Below are positions 6,620 through 10,647 of a stretch of 10,647 nucleotides of DNA, piece by piece. This stretch comes from Pseudomonadota bacterium (lineage in GTDB: Bacteria; Bdellovibrionota; Bacteriovoracia; Bacteriovoracales; Bacteriovoracaceae): assembly GCA_021299675.1 (NCBI GenBank), contig JAJTIF010000299.1, forward strand, positions 1 to 10,647. Reading direction: 5' to 3'. Numbering within the stretch: the first letter of the stretch is position 1; the number at the start of each line of letters is the position of its first letter. Made by a program: the position numbers and the translations under genes. A model generated the notes under the pieces. It had not been told where the DNA came from and ran no database searches. It saw only the letters and a program-made list of their open reading frames with translations.

Positions 6620-8446
6620 ATGGAATCTCAACTTCCGCTTACCGCCTGGCTGCCCTTAACCATGAAAGAGGTTAAGAAGCGGGGCTGGGACGAGCTCGAT
6701 ATTATCCTTGTGACGGGCGACGCTTACGTCGATCATCCGGCCTTCGGCACGGCCGTCATTGGACGCATCCTCGAGAGTGAGGGTTTTAAGGTTGCGATCA
6801 TCGCCCAACCGAACTGGCAGGATGACCTGCGCGACTTTAAAAAATTTGGACGCCCGAAATATTTCTTCGGTGTCACCAGCGGGAACATGGACTCCATGGT
6901 TAATAAATACACCGCTGCCAAACGCCTACGCTCGGAAGACGCCTACACGCCCGGTGGTGCCACCAACCACCGCCCGGACTATGCGGCGACGGTTTACACG
7001 AAAATTCTCAAAGAGCTCTATCCCGATGTGCCTGTTGTCCTCGGAGGAATCGAAGCCTCTCTCAGACGCGTCACCCACTACGACTATTGGTCCGATCGCT
7101 TGATGCCCAACATCCTGACCACCTCCGGTGCGGATCTTTTGATCTACGGAATGGGGGAGCAGCCGCTTAGAGACCTGGCGAAGATGGTGACTAAGGGGAT
7201 TGCCTTTTCAGAGCTTAGAAACATTCCACAGACAGCTTTTCTAGCGGAGAGTGAAAAAGACATCCCGCTCTTTAAGGGTGAGGACGTCGAGCTCTCAAGC
7301 CACGAGCAGTGCCTTAGCGATAAGCTTCTCTACGCTAGGAACTTCATGCACGTGGAAGTGGAGAGTAATAAGCAATACGCCCACCGTCTGCTTCAGAGAG
7401 TGAGCGATAAGATACTGGTGATCAATCCTCCGTACCAGACGATGACGGAGAAAGAGATCGACGGGTCGTTTGATCTCCCATACACGCGCCTGCCACATCC
7501 GAAGTACAAAGACCGCGGGCCCATCAGTGCCTTCGAGATGATAAAGTTTTCTCTCAACACCCACCGTGGCTGCTTCGGTGGCTGCAGCTTCTGCACCATC
7601 TCTGCTCACCAAGGCAAGATGATCGCCTCGCGCTCGAAAGAATCGATCATGAAAGAGCTCGATCAGGTGGTGAAGATGCCTGACTTCAAGGGATACATCT
7701 CTGATATGGGTGGTCCATCGGCGAACATGTATCAAATGAAGGGCATCGATCAGGCGCTCTGTGATAAGTGTGCGGCTCCCTCGTGTGTGTTCCCGCAGGT
7801 TTGTAAAAATCTCGATACGGATCCCAGTAAAATGACCGAACTCTACAAGGCAGTCGCGGCCCATCCGCAGATCAAGAAGGCTTTTGTGAGTTCAGGGCTT
7901 CGCTATGATCTGATGTTTGATCCGCGCTCGACTCATAAAGATAAGGACGTTGAGTACGTCGAGCAGTTGGTCACTCATCACGTCTCAGGCCGCTTGAAGG
8001 TGGCTCCAGAGCACACGGAAGATCACGTCTTGAAACTCATGCGCAAGCCGAGCTTTGAGTACTTTAAGATCTTCAAAGAAAAGTTTGAAGAGATCTCGGC
8101 CAAGAAAAAAATCAAGCAAGAGATCATCCCGTATTTCATCTCGAGTCACCCTGGGTGTAAGCCCGAAGACATGGCCCAGTTGGCGGCAAAAACCATGAAG
8201 CTTGGCTACAAGCTCGAGCAGGTCCAGGACTTCACACCGACTCCCATGACCGTGGCCACAGAGATCTACTACTCGGGTCACCACCCCTATACGCTCAAGC
8301 CCGTCGAGACGGCGATCAGCCTGGATGACAAGACCAAGCAGCGCACATTCTTCTTCTGGTATAAAACGGAGAACAAAAATTTCATCCGCAACTACCTCTC
8401 TAAGCACAAGATGGAAGATCTGAAAAAAGAACTCTTTGGTTCTTAG
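6620..8446 (+). CDS. ygiQ: YgiQ-family radical SAM protein (UPF0313)
   Basis: This 608-residue cytoplasmic iron-sulfur enzyme has the full architecture of the YgiQ family. An N-terminal cobalamin-binding-like Rossmann region includes LVTGDAYVDHPAFG (30-43). The radical SAM cluster motif CxxxCxxC lies at Cys318, Cys322 and Cys325 (GCFGGCSFC). A second cysteine set, Cys381, Cys384, Cys389 and Cys395, is also typical of this family and may bind another cluster. The C-terminal part keeps KVAPEHTED (460-468) and QDFTPTPMT (536-544). It is shorter than E. coli YgiQ (about 740 residues), within the range of the family. The reaction is not known. The start at 6620 is supported because the PLT-KEV-GWDELDIIL region aligns with the E. 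coli N-terminal region, although the ribosome-binding site is poor. Its stop overlaps the convergent gene's stop by 4 bases. Confidence 0.94.
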   Translation: MESQLPLTAWLPLTMKEVKKRGWDELDIILVTGDAYVDHPAFGTAVIGRILESEGFKVAIIAQPNWQDDLRDFKKFGRPKYFFGVTSGNMDSMVNKYTAAKRLRSEDAYTPGGATNHRPDYAATVYTKILKELYPDVPVVLGGIEASLRRVTHYDYWSDRLMPNILTTSGADLLIYGMGEQPLRDLAKMVTKGIAFSELRNIPQTAFLAESEKDIPLFKGEDVELSSHEQCLSDKLLYARNFMHVEVESNKQYAHRLLQRVSDKILVINPPYQTMTEKEIDGSFDLPYTRLPHPKYKDRGPISAFEMIKFSLNTHRGCFGGCSFCTISAHQGKMIASRSKESIMKELDQVVKMPDFKGYISDMGGPSANMYQMKGIDQALCDKCAAPSCVFPQVCKNLDTDPSKMTELYKAVAAHPQIKKAFVSSGLRYDLMFDPRSTHKDKDVEYVEQLVTHHVSGRLKVAPEHTEDHVLKLMRKPSFEYFKIFKEKFEEISAKKKIKQEIIPYFISSHPGCKPEDMAQLAAKTMKLGYKLEQVQDFTPTPMTVATEIYYSGHHPYTLKPVETAISLDDKTKQRTFFFWYKTENKNFIRNYLSKHKMEDLKKELFGS

Positions 8447-8811
8447 AGCCGAATGTTACAAAGCTCTTTGAGGATTCTCTCTGGTCTGGCACCGGTGATG
8501 AGGATTTCGAAATTTTCATCTTCAACGATTGGCCGCTCGAGGACTTGGTAGTGCTTGCGCAGCCACTCCATCCGCTCGAGAGGCTCGAGTCGCATGAACA
8601 TGCGCTCGGATTTTTTCCAGAGCGTGCTGCGGGTATTGACCGGAAAATCTTGATTGAGGTAATCGGCCCATCGCTGGAGCTGCTCGTCGGTGGGCGGATG
8701 GTCACGGAAATCAAAAAACGTGTGTGGGACTTCGAAGTCCTCCAGCACCTGTCGTAGTTTTACAGCTTCCATGTCATTGCCCACACTGTAGACATTAAGA
8801 AATTCAGCCAT
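8443..8811 (-). CDS. ArsC/Spx-like protein lacking the catalytic cysteine
   Basis: This 122-residue cytoplasmic protein has the thioredoxin-like ArsC/Spx/YffB fold. Alignment by eye supports this: NVYSVGNDMEAVKLRQVLED (6-25) matches the YxxxNCxTxxKAxxxLE start, HTFFDFRDHPPT (30-41) matches the yefxDYrkxPp segment, NTRST (59-63) matches the ntrg region, and LERPIVED (91-98) is the classic LxxRPIV strand. Where the family has its active-site Cys, this protein has Asp13; the only cysteine is Cys118 near the end. It should therefore not work as a thiol arsenate reductase, and a binding or regulatory role is more likely. ATG 8811 overlaps the menB stop (TGATG); a TTG at 8823 is a weaker alternative. 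Its role beside menB is unknown. Confidence 0.82.
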   Translation of the reverse strand: MAEFLNVYSVGNDMEAVKLRQVLEDFEVPHTFFDFRDHPPTDEQLQRWADYLNQDFPVNTRSTLWKKSERMFMRLEPLERMEWLRKHYQVLERPIVEDENFEILITGARPERILKELCNIRL

Positions 8812-9695
8812 CAGTACATCCAAGGAAATTTTTGATAGTCCGGGTCCCGCTTCTCGAGGAAAGCATTTCTGCCTTCCTGGGCTTCTTCCGTACCGTAAGC
8901 CAGTCGTGTGGCTTCACCCGCAAAGATCTGCTGACCGACGAGACCGTCATCCACCAGATTAAATCCGAACTTGAGCATCTTGATCGCGGTAGGAGATTTC
9001 TGGCAGATGGTTTCAGCCCACTCATAAGCAACCGCTTCAAGCTCTGCGTGAGGAACGACCTTGTTGACCATGCCCATGTCAAAAGCCTCTTGAGCTGAGT
9101 AGTTGTGACCTAGAAAGAAAATCTCTCGGGCACGCTTTTGTCCGCACTGACGAGCAAGATAGGCTGAGCCGTAGCCTGAATCAAACGAAGCGACATCGGG
9201 ATCGGTCTGTTTAAAGATCGCATGCTCCTGGCTTGCAATCGTCATGTCACACACCACGTGCAACGAGTGGCCACCACCTACCGCCCAACCAGGCACCACG
9301 GCGATGACGACTTTGGGCATGAAGCGGATCATGCGTTGGACTTCGAGGATGTGCAGGCGGCCGTGGCCCCCACGCACCTTGGTGTTGCCGTACTCATAGC
9401 CCTGCTTGCCACGCACGCGCTGATCTCCACCCGAGCAGAACGCCCAGCCACCATCTTTGGGTGAGGGACCATTGCCGGTGAGGAGCACAACGCCCACATC
9501 ATTTTGTTGATGAGTCCATTCGAGGGCCGTCAGGAGTTCGTCGACGGTCTGCGGGCGAAAGGCATTCCTGACCTCTGGGCGATTGAAGGCGATGCGAACA
9601 GCACCGGTGTTTTTTGCTTTATGGAGGGTAATATCTTCAAAGTTGAACTCGGAAACCGAGGTCCATTTTTTATCATCAAAAAGAGGTGAAATCAT
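8811..9695 (-). CDS. menB: 1,4-dihydroxy-2-naphthoyl-CoA synthase (MenB)
   Basis: This 294-residue crotonase-fold enzyme closes the second ring of the naphthoquinone by converting o-succinylbenzoyl-CoA to 1,4-dihydroxy-2-naphthoyl-CoA in menaquinone synthesis. MenB-specific marks include FNRPEVRNAF (37-46), the oxyanion segment CSGGDQR (87-93), GWAVGGGHSL (136-145), QTDPDVASFDSGYGS (163-177) and the C-terminal EGRNAFLEKRDPDY with FPWMY. Asp165 in QTD places it with the aspartate-containing MenB enzymes (as in Mycobacterium) and not with the glycine/bicarbonate type of E. coli. ATG 9695 is chosen because AGGAG lies 6 bases upstream; the frame stays open 10 codons further. The following ArsC-like gene is coupled to it. 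No other men gene is in the window. Confidence 0.95.
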   Translation of the reverse strand: MISPLFDDKKWTSVSEFNFEDITLHKAKNTGAVRIAFNRPEVRNAFRPQTVDELLTALEWTHQQNDVGVVLLTGNGPSPKDGGWAFCSGGDQRVRGKQGYEYGNTKVRGGHGRLHILEVQRMIRFMPKVVIAVVPGWAVGGGHSLHVVCDMTIASQEHAIFKQTDPDVASFDSGYGSAYLARQCGQKRAREIFFLGHNYSAQEAFDMGMVNKVVPHAELEAVAYEWAETICQKSPTAIKMLKFGFNLVDDGLVGQQIFAGEATRLAYGTEEAQEGRNAFLEKRDPDYQKFPWMY

Positions 9696-9701
9696 AGAGA
9701 G

Positions 9702-9706
9702 CTCCT
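9702..9706 (-). promoter_or_regulatory. Ribosome-binding site that decides the menB start
   Basis: AGGAG on the minus strand, 6 bases upstream of ATG 9695, gives a 294-residue product, close to the usual length of MenB. Confidence 0.75.
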
Positions 9707-9743
9707 GTGATTTCAAGCCTATCAAACCTTGCGACGGTCTATC

Positions 9744-9759
9744 TAGAGAATCATCTCTA
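9744..9759. repeat. Short inverted repeat between menB and the exported protein gene
   Basis: TAGAGA (9744-9749) and TCTCTA (9754-9759) form a perfect 6-bp palindrome with a 4-base centre in the divergent spacer, about 50 bases upstream of menB. Its position would suit an operator or a small hairpin. No convincing promoter pair could be placed next to it, and a repeat of this length can occur by chance. Confidence 0.25.
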
Positions 9760-9849
9760 AAATCGATGAAATCTTAACAATTTCTAGGCTGGACGCTCGA
9801 AGTAGGGAGAGTTAGAAGGTCACCATTACACCTCACTCTGGAGACTCTT

Positions 9850-10299
9850 ATGAAACTAGCATTTTTTGCTCTGATCCTTTCTGCCAACACCTTCGCAGCC
9901 AACTGCTTCACTCGCACGGTTGAACTCGAGACCAATGAAGTCAGCCTGGCGCGCGAGATCTGCCTCGATTCCATCCAGCTTGAACTCGACTACTTCGGCG
10001 CATCGAAGGCCACAGTCAAGATCACAACGGACGGCAAAGCTCAGGAGCGCACTTTTTCCTTGAACAATGGAACGCTCAGAACAGATGGCTCAAGACTTTA
10101 TGTCGTCTCACTGAATGGCTCTACCAATGGCGGATTTTGTTCTGAGTACTGGGAGACCAAGGCCCTCGCTTCTATCGTGATCTCAAAAGACGCAAAAACG
10201 GTTGTGATGGAAAACGTGAAAGGCGAAGTTTACTACTCATGGGATCAGTGTCACTCGAACACAGATCTTAAGCAGTCCTTCTTCTACACCAAGATTTAA
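9850..10299 (+). CDS. Small exported four-cysteine protein, unknown function
   Basis: I do not recognise this 149-residue protein. Residues 1-16 are a clear signal peptide (KLAFFALIL core, ANTFA before the cleavage site). The mature part has exactly four cysteines (19, 38, 97, 134), which could form two disulfides in the periplasm or outside the cell. It alternates short polar and hydrophobic stretches that suggest a beta-rich domain. The cysteine at 19 is not in a lipobox, so a lipoprotein is unlikely. GGAGA at 9840-9844, five bases before ATG, supports the start. It is divergent from menB and ends tail to tail with the next gene, sharing four bases, so it is probably a single-gene transcript. 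Confidence 0.8.
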   Translation: MKLAFFALILSANTFAANCFTRTVELETNEVSLAREICLDSIQLELDYFGASKATVKITTDGKAQERTFSLNNGTLRTDGSRLYVVSLNGSTNGGFCSEYWETKALASIVISKDAKTVVMENVKGEVYYSWDQCHSNTDLKQSFFYTKI

Positions 10300-10647
10300 T
10301 TTTCTCGGTACTGATGGAGGAGATACTTTTCTCCTCCATCACCGTAGAGCTTCAGGGGATCGAGGAACCAGTCTCCGGGAGCCAGCTCACTGTTCCAGAT
10401 CTCCCACTTCCATGGCGGCTTAGCCGCTCCTTTGCCAAAAATAATCCAATCGTCTCCGTTGAATTGCCCCCGTTGATTGAAGAGAAAACTTTTTCTCTTC
10501 TGCCACAGCTCATCTAGTGATCGAAGACGGTAGTGGGAGGGGAGGTAGACGATGTTGTTTTCATGAGGGCGCTGCTTATTCAGAGGAATAATCCCGTGCC
10601 CGCCCCACTCGATCATGACTTCGATCTGCTTAGGGTCTTTTATTTCG
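10296..10647 (-). CDS. Hypothetical protein, 3' part only (runs off right edge)
   Basis: This minus-strand frame ends at TAA 10296-10298 and stays open to the window edge, giving at least 117 residues. An internal ATG at 10616 exists, but sequence upstream of it (residues EIKDPKQIEV before MIEWGG) reads as ordinary protein, so the true start is probably outside. The visible part has no signal peptide or membrane segment and is unusually rich in tryptophan and other aromatics. Examples are DDWIIFGKG, PPWKWEIWNSE and PGDWFLDPLKLYGDGGEKYLL. I recognise no family. The tail-to-tail arrangement with the four-cysteine protein leaves no spacer for a terminator. Confidence 0.65.
   Translation of the reverse strand, partial: EIKDPKQIEVMIEWGGHGIIPLNKQRPHENNIVYLPSHYRLRSLDELWQKRKSFLFNQRGQFNGDDWIIFGKGAAKPPWKWEIWNSELAPGDWFLDPLKLYGDGGEKYLLHQYREN

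Noticed and set aside
7295..7864. Minus-strand open frame of 189 codons inside ygiQ
   Set aside because: It is antisense to the radical SAM core, with an Arg/His/Leu-rich composition typical of reverse-frame artefacts.
9850..9906. Cys19 of the four-cysteine protein as a lipoprotein attachment site
   Set aside because: The preceding residues (FAAN) do not fit a lipobox; an ordinary signal peptidase I site after TFA is a better reading.

Overview
This window reads as a compact bacterial chromosome segment with roughly balanced base composition. It carries ten complete genes and one gene cut by the right edge. Two secreted peptidases, two further small secreted proteins, an L,D-carboxypeptidase, a purine permease and a menaquinone enzyme would suit a Gram-negative predator or scavenger of the Bdellovibrionota type. 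That placement is inferred from gene content and style. No rRNA or other marker gene here proves it, and I see no rRNA, tRNA, CRISPR array, transposase or phage gene.

Left part, minus strand: after about 230 non-coding bases holding two strong hairpin terminators come a secreted subtilisin-family (S8) protease, an AzgA/PbuG-type purine permease and an S66 L,D-carboxypeptidase. The carboxypeptidase and permease genes overlap by an ATGA and are very likely translated together; the protease lies 116 bases further on. Together they could cover protein digestion, cell-wall peptide trimming and purine-base import.

Middle, plus strand: a divergent spacer leads into a small exported BamE-like protein and, joined by a TGATG overlap, a large cysteine-rich exported zinc peptidase. 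The peptidase active site (HELAH, then a Tyr and ExxxE at the right spacing) matches the catalytic domain of anthrax lethal factor. This two-gene unit is the most interesting part of the window. It is followed by a four-helix DUF486 membrane protein and a YgiQ-family radical SAM protein.

Right part: menB (naphthoate synthase, menaquinone pathway) and an ArsC/Spx-fold protein that lacks the catalytic cysteine are coupled on the minus strand through another TGATG. They converge on ygiQ with overlapping stop codons. A small exported four-cysteine protein of unknown function on the plus strand then converges, again with a 4-base stop overlap, on a minus-strand gene that runs off the window.

The first 26 bases contain four overlapping six-base restriction sites and look like a cloning polylinker, so the left edge may be artificial.
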